Assembly (NCBI GenBank): GCA_028023455.1 | Contig: JAQFVV010000111.1 | Span: forward strand, 1,369,909 to 1,433,908 | From: Epiperipatus broadwayi | Lineage: Eukaryota > Onychophora > Udeonychophora > Euonychophora > Peripatidae | DNA: 64,000 nt | Direction: 5' to 3' | In this document: positions 47,501 to 57,369 of the stretch, piece by piece | How positions within the stretch are numbered: the first letter of the stretch is position 1 | Layout: every line of letters starts with the position of its first letter | Position numbers and translations under genes: made by a program | Notes under the pieces: model-generated | Databases searched by the model: none | What the model saw: the letters and a program-made list of their open reading frames with translations, nothing else | Told to the model about the DNA's origin: nothing

Positions 47501-49250
47501 AAGTAAAAAAAAAAATGATTTGATTGATAATTTATTGTAAGATGATTATAAATACCAAATATATATATATATCTCAATGTTTTACAAAATTTGAGAAATG
47601 TTTATTAAGCTTCAAATTTAAAATAAAGAATTTTTAATATTAAAAATATTGGATGCCTGGGATTAATGAGTTTGGAATTTAAAAAATAAAATGTTCATTT
47701 GCTAATGATTTTCATTCTTTCCCATTTTTTATGCTTTCAGCACAAGACGGAAAAAACTGGAAAAGATAGTTATGCAGGTATAGAATATAAATGTGGATAT
47801 TTGGGTACATGTGCCCAGAAATGTATAATCAATCTGTATGTATACAATAAAAAATTATGAATATTTTTTTGTAAATAAATAAAAATATATGAATAATTTA
47901 ATAAATATATTTGTCATTACAGCTCAGAAGCATGAATTAAATATATTGTAAATTTAAAAGTGAAATAAAACTGTATTATTTTATTAATATAAAAGCAATG
48001 TGAAAAGAATGAATACTTAATTGAAATATATTGGAATTGAGATGAGAGATATACTACTAAAAAAAAACAAACATAAAAATATCTCTGCTATCAAATGATT
48101 ATCACCTTTGCACAAGGTATTCAAAGTGGGTAGAAACTAGTGTTTCTCATGCAAAAATTCGAACTACTAGTATGGAGATGAAGATTCAGATGTTTGATAC
48201 ATCTAATTCATCTGATGAATAAAAGTTGTTCACAAAATACATGCATAGTGGGAAAGGATGGTCTGAGCTTCTTTGCTGTGGATAATCATAACATGGTAGA
48301 GTTGAGATGAGAGATGTACTGATAACAACTACAACAACAACATGAAAATAATACTTATCTATAAAAACTTGTGAATACTATTTTTGTTCAATATTATATT
48401 CACACTATTTATTTATTTAAATATATAATGGGTACAAAAAAAAAATTCCTATTGATAAGTGAAAAATGTTTTAAATTCTATATTATAAAAATCAATAAAA
48501 TTTAAGATCAAATAATTAAAAATTATATAGTGTAAAGGCATTTTAATTTTACAAAATCTCAAATACACATCTAAATATATATATAAACATTTATTTAAAA
48601 CGATAAATGGATAAATGATTGGCTGTAGAAAAAAAAAGCTTATTTCCAGACATAGATTTGATTAAGTTAGAATATAATGAGAAAAAGAGATGATCAAAAC
48701 ATTTCAACTGTGGACAATTCTGCAGATGGAAAAGACAACTTGAAAGAAGTTCACTAAATTTACTTATCTTCTCATGTCAAACAAAAATCACTTGAAATTT
48801 ATAGCTGCAATTGAAGGTGGTGAAATTTCACACAAGCAAAACATCTAATAAACAGTCTTTATATGTTTGTGTAACTATACAGTAGTGTGTGGAATGCTCA
48901 ATGCAAAATTAAGAGATCAAAAATAATTAAATTAGAAATACACATTCATTTTTAAAAATAGATTACATGTTTATATTAAAGATAAGGAGAATCTATTTAG
49001 CCTAGTATTTGTCAAATATATATCATGATAGGAGACAATAGTTTCATAAAAAATAACAAATACAATCATTATTAATTTGTTATATTACATATAAAGTTTT
49101 GTTTCTGCTGTAATTTTTATATGCAAATAAGGACTTCAGAAATTTCTGAAAATATAAATAAACGTTAAAGATATTCTGCTCATACTCATATTAATACTAC
49201 AATAATAAACTACTTATTGACAGTCACTGAATGCTTCAGCCATTGTTAAA
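44583..49250. other. AT-rich intergenic sequence
   Basis: No gene or identified repeat. The plus strand from about 46380 to 47060 is unusually pyrimidine-rich and carries an 86-codon frame (46430-46690) of Phe/Leu/Ile/Ser type. It may be the antisense of an old purine-rich LINE, but no motif was found. Short TA repeats at 47561-47572. Confidence 0.45.
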
Positions 49251-49263
49251 TTATAAATATGTA
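49251..49263 (+). repeat. Left target-site duplication of HR-A array
   Basis: Perfect 13-bp direct repeat ttataaatatgta, repeated at 50477-50489. Confidence 0.75.
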
Positions 49264-49417
49264 TCACATGATCACATTTCCTATACTAGCACATTAATTG
49301 TTGATAAACAGAGCAAAACTCTCCATACAGTATTGCCACCTGTGCTAAACAGAGTAATCAATGGATGCCAGAAGGCTTGTGCATAAAATCCCTATCTAAT
49401 GCCTACTCATCCAATAT

Positions 49418-49457
49418 CCCCAGACTAGTTTCTGGCTTGTGGCCTTCGTCAGTGAGG
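49418..49457 (-). ncRNA. Hammerhead-like ribozyme motif (HR-A array, inverted unit)
   Basis: On the minus strand: CCTCA, CTGACGA, AGGCCACAAGCCA as stem-loop II, GAAAC, TA, GTC, TGGGG. CCTCA pairs with TGGGG (one G-U) as stem I. The cleavage triplet GTC is in the right place. Stem II is only GGC/GCC with flanking A on both sides, and stem III has a two-base loop at most. These compact features are like those of PLE or retrozyme hammerheads that are thought to act as dimers. Confidence 0.65.
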
Positions 49458-49870
49458 AGCTTTGGATCTGAGAGCACTGCATCTAGATCTTAGGATCTAA
49501 TGCAACCCTCTAGCAACCACCTTTTATCTCAGCTTAACTACTAAACTATGAGAATGAAATTGAAAACACAAAAAATATTTTCAATCTAAGCTCAATAGCT
49601 TAAATAGTCATATGGGTCTGAACTCAGTTCAGCACCCATACATTTTGGTGTCTTTGGCTCTTTTACAACCATAGCCACCACTATCCTATTAGGCAGGATT
49701 GGTGAGTTCAGACCCATATGACTATTTAAGCTATTGAGCTTAGATTGAAAATATTTTTGTGTTTTCAATTTCATTCTCATAGTTTAGTAGTTAAGCTGAG
49801 ATAAAAGGTGGTTGCTAGAGGGTTGCATTAGATCCTAAGATCTAGATGCAGTGCTCTCAGATCCAAAGCT

Positions 49871-49910
49871 CCTCACTGATGAAGGCCACAAGCCAGAAAC
49901 TAGTCTGGGG
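49871..49910 (+). ncRNA. Hammerhead-like ribozyme motif (HR-A array, tandem unit 1)
   Basis: Same 40-base motif as at 49418 with CTGATGA in place of CTGACGA. Position N7 is the one position of the box that may vary, so the change fits selection on, or neutrality within, the ribozyme consensus. Confidence 0.65.
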
Positions 49911-50326
49911 ATATTGGATGAGTAGGCATTAGATAGGGATTTTATGCACAAGCCTTCTGGCATCCATTGATTACTCTGTTTAGCACAGGTGGCAATACTG
50001 TATGGAGAGTTTTGCTCTGTTTATCAACAATTAATGTGCTAGTATAGGAAATGTGATCATGTGATGCTTAGTGGTTTAACACCAATCCTGCCTAATAGGA
50101 TAGTGGTGGCTATGGTTGTAAAAGAGCCAAAGACACCAAAATGTATGGGTGCTGAACTGAGTTCAGACCCATATGACTATTTAAGCTATTGAGCTTAGAT
50201 TGAAAATATTTTTTGTGTTTTCAATTTCATTCTCATAGTTTAGTAGTTAAGCTGAGATAAAAGGTGGTTGCTAGAGGGTTGCATTAGATCCTAAGATCTA
50301 GATGCAGTGCTCTCAGATCCAAAGCT

Positions 50327-50366
50327 CCTCACTGACGAAGGCCACAAGCCAGAAACTAGTCTGGGG
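50327..50366 (+). ncRNA. Hammerhead-like ribozyme motif (HR-A array, tandem unit 2)
   Basis: Identical in core to the inverted copy (CTGACGA). It lies 456 bases downstream of the first plus-strand motif, so cleavage at both would release a monomer of that length. Confidence 0.65.
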
Positions 50367-50577
50367 ATATTGGATGAGTAGGCATTAGATAGAGATTTTA
50401 TGCACAAGCCTTCTGGCATCCATTGATTACTCTGTTTAGCACAGGTGGCAATACTGTATGGAGAGTTTTGCTCTGTTTATAAATATGTAGTTAGTGATAT
50501 TCATAAGATCTGTCAGTTAGGGAATTGATCAATATGTTATATTACTGATGATACTGTAGAAATAATTTCATTACAAA

Positions 50578-50590
50578 TAAGCATTTATTT
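50578..50590 (+). repeat. Left target-site duplication of HR-B array
   Basis: Perfect 13-bp direct repeat taagcatttattt, repeated at 51439-51451. Confidence 0.7.
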
Positions 50591-50647
50591 ATGTTATATA
50601 TAGAGCTCGCAAATAAACTCTTAACAAGCTTTGCAGAATATCCCCAA

Positions 50648-50690
50648 CACCAGACCAGTTTCTGCTATTGGCACCCTCAATGAGGTGCTA
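50648..50690 (-). ncRNA. Hammerhead-like motif, partly decayed (HR-B unit 1)
   Basis: On the minus strand CCTCA, then TTGAGGG in place of CTGAGGA, the TGC..GCA hairpin, GAAACTG and GTC. Two core changes (C3 to T, A9 to G) should abolish activity, but GAAAC and GTC are retained. Confidence 0.5.
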
Positions 50691-51026
50691 GGATATTCAA
50701 GCATTAGATTAAAGATACTAGGACAAGCCCAGCACTTTATCTAATGGATAACCATTAAGTAGAAAATCTGAAATTTTCAGACATCCATATGTCTTCCAAT
50801 CCAGTTATCTAAGTTAAATAGCCATATGGGACTAAACTAAGTTCAGATACAACATACATTAATAGCTTTAGCTATATAAAATCCCCAAAGCCTTAATAGC
50901 AAAAAAGAGAATTAAAAAAAAAAAAAATCAAGTCAAACATCACATGACCCAATTTAACAAGCTTGTATTACAAATGTTATATATAGAATTCGGAAATAAG
51001 CTCTTTACAAGCTTTGCAGAATAATT

Positions 51027-51070
51027 CCAACCCCAGCCCAGTTTCTGTTACTGGCGTCCTCAGTGAGGTG
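51027..51070 (-). ncRNA. Hammerhead-like ribozyme motif (HR-B unit 2)
   Basis: On the minus strand CCTCA, CTGAGGA, a hairpin around CCAGTAA, GAAACTG, then GGC in place of GTC, and TGGGG. Core boxes are intact and stem I (CCTCA with TGGGG) pairs. The cleavage triplet has lost its invariant T, so this copy is probably inactive. Comparing units 1 and 2 suggests the ancestral unit had all elements. Confidence 0.55.
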
Positions 51071-51537
51071 TTAGGATATTCAAGCATTAGATTAAAAATA
51101 CCAGGACAAGCCCAGCACTTTATCTAATGGAAAAAATCCATTAGTAGAAAATCTGAAATTTTCAGACATCCATGGCTTCCAATCCAGCTATCTAACTTAA
51201 ATAGTCATATGGGATTGAACTAAGTTCAGATATACCATATATTCAATCCCATATGGCTATTTAAGTTAGATAGTTGGATTGGAAGACCTTTCCTAGCACC
51301 TCACTAAAGATGCCAGTAGACCAGTCTGGGATTGGGGATATTCTGCAAAGCTTGTTAAGAGCTTATTTGCGAGCTCTATATATAACATTTGTAATACAAG
51401 CTTGTTAAATTATGTCATGTGACATCTGACTTTTTTTTTAAGCATTTATTTTTGTCGTCAGTTGATTGAAAATTAGAAGCTATTTTCTTACTCATTACAT
51501 AGTCCTATACAAACAAACAAATATACAAAAACAAAAT

Positions 51538-51553
51538 CAACATTAAAATAATA
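51538..51553 (+). repeat. Left target-site duplication of FB-2
   Basis: Perfect 16-bp direct repeat caacattaaaataata, repeated at 52118-52133. Confidence 0.75.
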
Positions 51554-52117
51554 ATATTTACTAAGGCTGTAACCTTATGAATAAGCGTCTGAAAAATTCG
51601 AAGGTAGGGACTTCTACAGATCTTAGCCACAAGCTTACGCTCAGAAGAAAAGAGGGAAACCTTCTTTACTTCAACCTACTTTTATATATGAATAGGTGAA
51701 GCTGAAGTGGTTAGTTAATATAATAATATTACTTAATATAATAATGTGTGTTTAACAAAATTTATAATTACAACTTTAAATTATCGTAATAGATTTCTTA
51801 CTATAGGATCTTTCCCATTGACTCGTTGTAAGTCTTAAGATTTCACGAGTATTAATGTATAATAAGAATTGTGGACTTAATTAGTGAAGTGTTGAATAGC
51901 TTCACACTCTTAGATCTAACCACTTCAGCTTCACCTATTCATATATAAAAGTAGGTTGAAGTAAAGAAGTTTTCCCTCTTTTCTTCTGAGCGTAAGCTTG
52001 TGGCCAAGACCTGTAGAGGTCCCTACCTTTGAATTTTTCAGAGACTTATTCATAAGGTTACAGCCTTAGTAAATATTACTTAATATAATAATGTGCGTTT
52101 AATCAAATTTTTAATTA
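51554..52117. mobile_element. Foldback element FB-2 with partial tandem unit
   Basis: Inverted arms of about 160 bases (51554-51714 and 51916-52077) are highly similar. A tail block beginning ATTACTTAATATAATAATGT lies after the left arm (51727-51775) and again after the right arm (52074-52117). The simplest reading is an inverted arm, then the tail of a truncated plus unit, then one full plus unit of about 340 bases. This is the same mix of inverted and tandem pieces seen in HR-A and HR-B. In both arms the position expected for a ribozyme reads CTGAGCGTAAGCTTGTGGC, which lacks the invariant G8 and A9 of a hammerhead, so no ribozyme is called. The 16-bp direct repeats bound the whole. Confidence 0.75.
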
Positions 52118-52133
52118 CAACATTAAAATAATA

Positions 52134-52362
52134 TTAGAAAAAGAGGAAGTTTAAACCACAATTCCTTTGCAAAATTAATATACAAAGCAGAGGGTATTTT
52201 TCATCATGACTGAGGAATCAAATCTCATAGGAATAATGTTAAATGATAATTAGGATAGTAACATAATAAAACTGGAATTTTTTTTTTATGTATAGAGAAT
52301 ACTACACCCAAATAATTCATGAGCATAAATACTATAATGTAATTATATATATATTTAAATAC
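52134..52362. other. AT-rich spacer
   Basis: Unassigned DNA between FB-2 and the RTE element; it ends in a TA-rich tract at 52341-52366, next to the RTE insertion site. Confidence 0.5.
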
Positions 52363-52372
52363 ATATAAAGAT

Positions 52373-52697
52373 GGCTGCAGAAAGGAGTTTGCTATTAACT
52401 GAAAGGAGACCCTTTGATTCCTCTCGGAGGCCTTAAAGGAACCGAGCAGAGCAAATTCCTAATGTCCACTCCATACGTTCTTGTCGTTGCAGCTGTTATT
52501 ACTATGTGATTATTCATATAGTATACGAACATGGATGGGCTGCTCATCAACACGCATTAGCCAGCGTGGTGAGTTTATTGGCTTTTTACCTCTGAGTTTA
52601 AGATCAAGAAACACCGTGGTCTTTCTTCCCGTGCCCGATAAGGCAGAATGAATGTTTGTGTAAATGATAAATATTTTTCCAATACATATATACAATT
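52373..52697 (+). promoter_or_regulatory. RTE 5' leader, probable internal promoter region
   Basis: This 325-base segment contains GC-richer text such as TTCCTCTCGGAGGCCT... and CAACACGCATTAGCCAGCGT, unlike the host background. It is absent from the 5'-truncated copies. LINEs normally carry their RNA polymerase II promoter in this leader, but no specific promoter element can be identified here. Confidence 0.5.
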
Positions 52698-55655
52698 ATG
52701 ACAGACAAAAATAAAGCATGGCCCTTATTCCCAGGAGGTTGTAAAGTCACCAACCAAGGCAGCGGTTGGTGGCCGAAGGCGGAGGGTGCTAAGAATCCCC
52801 TGATTACGGTCCCAGGCTGCCATTTGATGACGACTTTTTATTTAGGTACTTACAACTGCAGATCACTTTCAAGTGAAGGAAGATTGTAAGAATTAGAAGA
52901 AGAACTGTCTTATATTAAATGGAACATTATTGGACTTTGTGAAGTTAGAAGAAAAAGAGAAGAAACAATTGATTTAAAAAGTGGACATATACTCTATTAT
53001 AAAGGCACACATATTGAAAATACAAGTGGAGTAGGATTCATTATAAATAAAAAGTGGAAGAACAATATTGTGGAGATTGATGGTGTATTGGACAGAGTGG
53101 CAAAATTAGTTATACAACTTAATAGCAGATACCAAATGCAGATAATTCAGGTTTATGCCCCAACAAGTTCTCATAGTGATGAAGTAGTAGAAGATTTTTA
53201 TATGGATATACAAAAGGCTTTTGATCAGAGTAAACAACATTTTAAAATTGTTATGGGAGACTTTAATGCTAGAATTGGTAGACAAATGAAAGATGAAATT
53301 GCTGTAGGTAATTTTGGTTATGGTAATAGAAATGAGAGAGGACATAGACTTGTGGAGTTTGCAGAAAAAGAAAAACTTTATATTATGAATTCATTTTTTG
53401 AGAAAAATGTTAAAAGGAAATGGACATGGAAGCATCCAAATGAAGGTACAGCAGAATTGGATTATATTTTGACTAACAGAAAATACATATTTCAAGATTG
53501 TAATGTTCTTAATAAATTTAACACAGGAAGTGATCATCGATTAGTAAGGTGTAAGTTACGTGTTAATGTAAAACTAGAAAGACAAAAATTATTAAGAAAA
53601 ACAATATTTACAGTTGATATTCCTAATCTTCAGAAACATTCTAATGAATTTAAATTAGAACTTACAAATAGGTTTCAAGTGTTAGGAGATTTTGAACATG
53701 ATACAGATTTAAATGAAATTAATGTGAAAATAACTAATACACTTTTAAAAACTGCAACAAACATGGCTGGTAGAAAAAAGCAGCAATTGGCTAATAAAAT
53801 TTCTACTGAGACTAGAGAATTTATGAAGAAAAGAAGGAATATGAAGATATACAAAAATGATGTATTAAAAAGAATTGAATATCTCGAATTTTGTAAAATG
53901 GTACGGAAAAGAGTTGAAAATGATATAAGAAAGTATAACTGTGAAATAGCAAGGAAAGCTGTAGAAGAAAATAAAAGTCTCAAAAATGTTAAACAACATT
54001 TTGGTATTGGTAGGAAATTTATATCTGCAATAAGAAAAAAAGATGGAATTATTACTAAAAAGAGAGATGACATCATGAAATTGGTAGAAGATTTTTATCA
54101 AGAATTATATAGTAATAAAGAACAAGTACCTCCTATATCTATTACATCTTCCGAATTGCCCAGAATTTTAAATGAAGAAGTGAGACATGCAATTAAGTGT
54201 ATGAAGAAAGGAAAGGCTCCAGGAAATGATGGAATTATAATCGATATATTAAAAGAAGCAGGTGAAGAAATAGAAATAATTTTAGCAAAGTTATATACCA
54301 AATGTCTAAATGATAAAGATGTACCGGAAGATTGGAAGAATGCAGTAATAATATTAATATTTAAAAAAGGTGATAAAGAAGATATTAGAAATTACAGACC
54401 TATCAGCCTTTTATCAGTTTTATATAAAATTTTTACCAAGATAATTACAACTCGTCTACAGAGAACTTTGGATTTCCACCAACCAAGAGAACAAGCTGGA
54501 TTTAAAAGTGGTTTTAGTACAATAGATCATATCCAGGTATTGAGAGAAGTCATAGAAAGGACAAACGAATATGAGTTGTCATTATGTTTTGGATTTGTAG
54601 ATTATGAAAAGGCATTCGATTCTATACACATTTCTTCAGTGATTAAAGCATTGGATCATCAAGGTATAGATCCAGGATATTGTCATATTTTAAAGAATAT
54701 TTATAAAAATGCAACAGCAACAATTAGATTACATAATGATACTGGAAAAATCAATATTGAGAAAGGTGTAAGACAAGGTGACTCCAGATCTCCAAAATTC
54801 TTTACAGCAGTGCTCCAAGAAGTATTTTATGGATTAAAATGGGAAACTAAAGGAGTGAAAGTAAATGGAGAGTATTTAAGTCATTTAGATTTCACAGATG
54901 ATGTAGTTGTTTTTGCAAATAATGCTTCAGAGCTGCAGGAAATGTTGCAGGAGTTAGCAGATGAAAGTAGAAAAGTAGGACTAAAGATAAATGTTAAAAA
55001 GACTAAAGTAATGTTTAATCGATTTGCTCAAAATATGAAAATAAAGATTGATTATGAAGAATTAGAAGAAGTTAACAGTTACAAATACCTTAGTCAGATT
55101 ATTAATACAGATGGAAACATAATGGAGGAAATTAATCATAGAATTAAACTTGGTTGGAGTGCTTTTGGTAGAAATAACTTGATACTAAAAGGAAATATGC
55201 CTATGTGTTTGAAAAGGATGGTTTTTAACAAATGTGTTTTACCAGTTCTTACTTATGGATCTGAGACTTGGACACTTAATAGAAGAGCAATACAGAGACT
55301 TCAGACCACTCAAAGGAGTATGGAGAGATGTATGTTGGGAGTAACAAGAAGAGATTGAAAATGCAATGTATGGGTAAGACAACAAACAGGTGTTACTGAC
55401 CTTATTGAAAAAATTAAAAGATTGAAATGGAGTTGGGCTGGACATATTGCTAGAAGAGATGATAATAGATGGACAATTGAAATTTTAAACTGGATTCCAA
55501 GAGATTGTAAAAGACCCAGAAAGAGACCACATGTGAGATGGATGGATGAAATAAGAAAATGTGCAGGGGTGTTGTGGAGAAGAGAAGCTAAAGATCAGAG
55601 AAGATGGATTAAACTTGGAGAGACCTTCATCCTGCAGTGGATTGATAATGGTTGA
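52698..55655 (+). pseudogene. RTE ORF: apurinic-like endonuclease plus reverse transcriptase, two in-frame stops
   Basis: The frame would encode 985 residues, a usual length for RTE proteins. It nicks target DNA and reverse-transcribes its own RNA. Endonuclease landmarks: TYNCRSLSS (about residues 53-61), GLCEVRR (about 80-86), YAPTSS (about 153-158), GDFNARIG (187-194) and GSDHRLV with its catalytic Asp-His (277-283). Reverse transcriptase: NYRPISLLS (about 565), FVDYEKAFDSI with the catalytic Asp (about 632), GVRQGDS (about 690) and LDFTDDVVVFAN (about 728), where FTDD replaces the usual FADD. C-terminus: WAGHIARRDDNRW. TAA at codon 64 (52887-52889) and TGA at 55356-55358 interrupt it. The latter is a CGA-to-TGA change, as the copy at 36778 still has CGA there. 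There is no frameshift. The longest uninterrupted frame is 53070-55358. It is not functional without readthrough. Confidence 0.93.
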
Positions 55656-56028
55656 TGATGATGATATATAAAGATATGAATTATTAATTAAGAGCAAACA
55701 AATTGTTAATTAAAAATCACAAAATGTTTTACTTTATATATATATATTAAAAAAGTGTTGCTTTTCTTATACATTTTGCTGCTAGCAATTTTAAATTTAT
55801 ATTTTGCTTTATAAATAGCTGACAATGAAGATTTGACATTTCCCCCCATTAAAAAAAAAACAATGTTTTATCTTTTGTTATTATTAATATTTAAATATAA
55901 ATATACTATCTATATTGGATTTAATGTAATTAGAAGGGATTTGAACTCAAGACTTTCAAGCTCCTTATAGCTATCCATTCCATCTTATATAACCAGTACA
56001 CATGACCACATATATGTGAAAAAGATAA

Positions 56029-56085
56029 ATGATCTCCAATTTATATGTATTTCATGCTGAACCAGCACTCATCAGTTGGGCCAGA
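56029..56085 (-). ncRNA. Hammerhead-like ribozyme motif (HR-D copy 2, left arm)
   Basis: On the minus strand CCCAA, CTGATGA (56069-56075), a five-pair stem GTGCT/AGCAT closed by GGTTC, then GAAA (56050-56053), TACAT and ATTGG. CCAA can pair with TTGG as stem I and all core boxes are intact. Unlike HR-A there is no extra A before stem II. The triplet before the cleavage site is altered (TAA in place of GTA, judged from the right arm). Among HR-D motifs this fits the hammerhead fold best. Confidence 0.55.
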
Positions 56086-56218
56086 TCATCATCTCCCACA
56101 CATATATACAATCAGTGCTTAGTTTATAATAATCCTATCCATTAAAGCTTGAAGATTTTCTATCTTAATATAAACTGAGACTGATTATATATATATATGT
56201 ATGGGAGATGATGATCTG

Positions 56219-56264
56219 GATCAACTGATGAATGCTGGTTCAGCCCAAAGTACATGTATTGGAG
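56219..56264 (+). ncRNA. Hammerhead-like motif remnant (HR-D copy 2, right arm)
   Basis: CTGATGA at 56225-56231 and an ATGCTGGTTCAGC hairpin are kept, but GAAA is mutated to CAAAG. It retains ATGTATTGG, which supplies the probable GTA triplet and TTGG side of stem I for the family. Confidence 0.45.
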
Positions 56265-56370
56265 ATCATTTATCTTTTTCACATGTATGTGGGCATATGA
56301 ATCGCTTGTAAAAGGAATGGATAGCTATAGAAAGCTTGAAAGTCTGAGTTCAAATCCCTTCTAATTACAT

Positions 56371-57365
56371 TTTATTATTATTATTATGGGCACAGCCAAG
56401 CAAAGTTATAGAATTTTCAGATACTATAAAATGATTTTTTAAAAAAAAAAAAAAAATTCAAATAGCATGATATATGTTGGTAGAATTAAAAATTTACTTA
56501 GGAATGTAATCATTCACCCTTAGCAACCAAAAGCTTCTTTTATCCGAATAAGCTTCCATATAAATGTTTATTTGCACTACGGTTTTCTAGAATCTTTTGA
56601 TCAATAACTATTTTTTACATTAGTCCTTCCTAATGACAGTCTCAGATAATGAATTATGATTTTAAATGGTAGACATTTTTACTTAATCTTTGATAATTTT
56701 CAATTTCTTATTTAAACTATAACTATAGAAAATGAACTACAATAACTGTAGACAAATATGTAATGTAACGAAAATTCATATAAATCTGAATGATCAATCA
56801 TTCAATTGTAATATAATAGTGCAAATAGTCTTTATTTATAAATCATACTTTTTTTTTGAGCTTGCACATTATGAGTTGGTTTTATTTTGTGAACTTCTAG
56901 CTTGTGTAATATTATTCATCATACAAACTTTTTGAGTAACACGATATACATACACAGTTTTTCCAATGATCACATTAACAAAAGTGACATCAGATAGATA
57001 TTCAATTTTCTTTTTTTATCAAAATATACTCTGCACACTGCGTATCCTATCATACTTAAGGTATCTGCATTTTTTTTGGAAAACAATATACTTAATATAT
57101 GTAATTATGTAAATCCAACCTCACCGCCCATAAATATATGATGTCTTCATACCAGAATCACCATATTTCAATCATTCTTTGTGTGTGTGTGTGTGGATAG
57201 TTAGTTTTGAGTGTGTACATAAAAATACATGTGTTCGGATAAAATACTATTAATAGTTGACATTATTTCATAAACTGCTTAAAAAGAAATTAATTTTCAT
57301 TACTATTAAGGCAAGTTAGTAAATCCTAATATTATAATAAAATAATAATATATAAAATAAGCAAG
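56371..57365. other. AT-rich intergenic sequence
   Basis: Nothing recognised except a (GT)n microsatellite at 57179-57196. Confidence 0.5.
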
Positions 57366-57369
57366 GACA

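Larger units (their letters stand above)
49264..50476. mobile_element. HR-A compound array: one inverted and two tandem hammerhead-bearing units
   Basis: The compound is bounded by 13-bp direct repeats. The left part (49264 to about 49690) is on the minus strand. Two plus-strand units follow, with their ribozyme motifs 456 bases apart (49871 and 50327). The inverted arms are nearly identical (for example cagactagtttctggcttgt at 49421-49440 and its complement at 49886-49905). The two tandem units differ at only a few positions. No reading frame is conserved. The last unit ends exactly at ttttgctctg, just before the right direct repeat. Identity among units implies recent amplification or insertion from a multimeric template. 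Confidence 0.85.
50591..51438. mobile_element. HR-B compound array: two tandem minus units and one inverted partial unit
   Basis: Bounded by 13-bp direct repeats. Two minus-strand units have their GTTTC words at 50658 and 51041, a spacing of 383 bases. At about 51237 the orientation flips and a shorter plus unit runs to 51438. The flip is marked by the palindromic tcccatatg words near 51217 and 51247. Both outer ends read inward from ATATAGAGCTCGCAAATAA and its complement. The same family forms the head-to-tail dimer at 42228. Architecture mirrors the HR-A array but in the opposite order. Confidence 0.85.
52373..55665 (+). mobile_element. Near full-length RTE-clade LINE with 10-bp target duplication
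   Basis: The element of about 3.29 kb starts GGCTGCAGAAAGGAG. It has a 5' leader of about 325 bases that is markedly less AT-rich than the surroundings, one long coding region, and a very short 3' end with the TGATGATGATGA repeat tail typical of RTE elements. Direct repeats atataaagat at 52363-52372 and 55666-55675 bound it. Total length, single protein, short 3' end and simple-repeat tail all fit the RTE clade. Only two in-frame stops interrupt the gene, so the copy is young. A truncated sister lies at 36778-39064, an older relative at 2285-3342 and an antisense piece at 40582-40868. Confidence 0.93.
55926..56370. mobile_element. HR-D palindromic element, second copy, with tRNA-like ends
   Basis: Left arm from 55926 and right arm to 56370 are complementary (GTAATTAGAAGGGATTTGAA at the left end, its complement at the right end). 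The arms are interrupted by a loop near 56125-56170 with related but rearranged text. Each arm has a hammerhead-like motif like that in the copy at 28889. The outer ends carry GAGTTCAAATCCC, a B-box-like word, and GGATAGCTATAGAAAG about 25 bases before it, so a tRNA-like module may form part of the unit. No target duplication could be confirmed because both flanks are AT-simple. Confidence 0.7.

Noticed and set aside
51640-51670. CTGAGCGTAAGCTTGTGGC in FB-2 arms as a hammerhead
   Set aside because: The invariant G and A of CUGANGA and the GAAA box are both missing in the two arms, which agree with each other. It cannot be called a hammerhead.
53106-54301. Minus-strand frames of up to 133 codons across the RTE gene
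   Set aside because: They are antisense shadows of the RTE coding sequence and share no known family features.
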